A DNA stretch of 5,948 bases. It comes from an uncultured Collinsella sp. (GTDB lineage Bacteria; Actinomycetota; Coriobacteriia; Coriobacteriales; Coriobacteriaceae). The notes below the pieces were generated by a model that was given only the letters and a program-made list of their open reading frames with translations, was not told where the DNA came from and ran no database searches. Shown piece after piece: positions 5,898 through 5,948 of this stretch. A program made the translations under genes and the position numbers. The stretch's first letter is position 1; the number at the start of each line of letters is the position of its first letter. The stretch is taken from the NCBI GenBank assembly GCA_902495955.1, contig CABUZE010000059.1:1-5948 (forward strand), written 5' to 3'.

Positions 5898-5948
5898 GTG
5901 CCAAAGAGCACACAGACCGAGCCCAAGCTCGTCACGCAAATCGACTTC
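5898..5948 (+). CDS. thiC: 5' end of a thiamine gene under the TPP riboswitch, probably phosphomethylpyrimidine synthase (thiC)
   Basis: Only 17 codons are visible, starting at GTG 5898 (M/V-PKSTQTEPKLVTQIDF). The placement directly after a TPP riboswitch indicates thiamine synthesis or transport. The segment VTQIDF resembles the ThiC N-terminus, from memory TTQM(D/E)-A-KG-T in shorter bacterial ThiC proteins. ThiC is a radical-SAM enzyme that makes the HMP-P pyrimidine from aminoimidazole ribotide. The Shine-Dalgarno-like AGGGAG (5890-5895) sits very close to the GTG, inside the end of the aptamer. A second open frame from ATG 5873 lies within the aptamer core and is less likely. The identity as a thiamine gene is likely; thiC specifically is a moderate guess because the gene leaves the window. 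Confidence 0.6.
   Translation, partial: MPKSTQTEPKLVTQIDF

Noticed and set aside
5734..5913. N-terminal extension of the membrane-protein frame
   Set aside because: It would be read antisense through the TPP riboswitch, and GGGGAGG at 5738-5744 supports the start at 5733.

Overview
The window looks like chromosomal DNA from a high-GC Gram-positive of the Coriobacteriia, most likely Collinsella or a close relative. This rests on the high GC content, the strong G/C preference at third codon positions, the character of the proteins, and a resemblance to genes of that group from memory. No database search was possible. It reads as ordinary housekeeping DNA: I see no transposase, phage, CRISPR or defence genes.

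Left part (1-2699, minus strand): polA, encoding DNA polymerase I. The gene begins at 2699 with a good Shine-Dalgarno. It is open for 816 codons and is then interrupted by an in-frame TAG at 249-251. Beyond that TAG the same frame carries a well-preserved polymerase C-terminus, including the catalytic motif C (VHDE), up to the window edge. Translated as written, the product keeps the 5'-3' exonuclease and most of the palm and fingers but loses motif C. This is the most unusual thing in the window. It is either a real amber nonsense mutation or a sequence error.

Middle part (2700-5177): a 166-base divergent intergenic region separates polA from an M18-family zinc aminopeptidase (2866-4263, apeA-like). 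After it comes a long hairpin with perfect 16-bp arms and a six-T tract (4281-4350). A yaaA (UPF0246, peroxide-stress/iron) gene follows at 4368-5177, with its start only 17 bases beyond the T tract.

Right part (5178-5948): yaaA converges on a small single-pass membrane protein of unknown function (5733 down to 5218). Divergent from that gene, on the plus strand, is a TATACT promoter, a textbook TPP (thiamine pyrophosphate) riboswitch (about 5801-5896), and the first 17 codons of a thiamine gene. Its N-terminus looks like ThiC. The riboswitch ends directly at the GTG start, so control is probably at translation initiation.

The genes do not form a single pathway. They are separate housekeeping units for DNA repair, peptide turnover, oxidative stress and thiamine synthesis. 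TAG is also the natural stop of yaaA and of the membrane-protein gene, so a genome-wide reassignment of TAG is unlikely.
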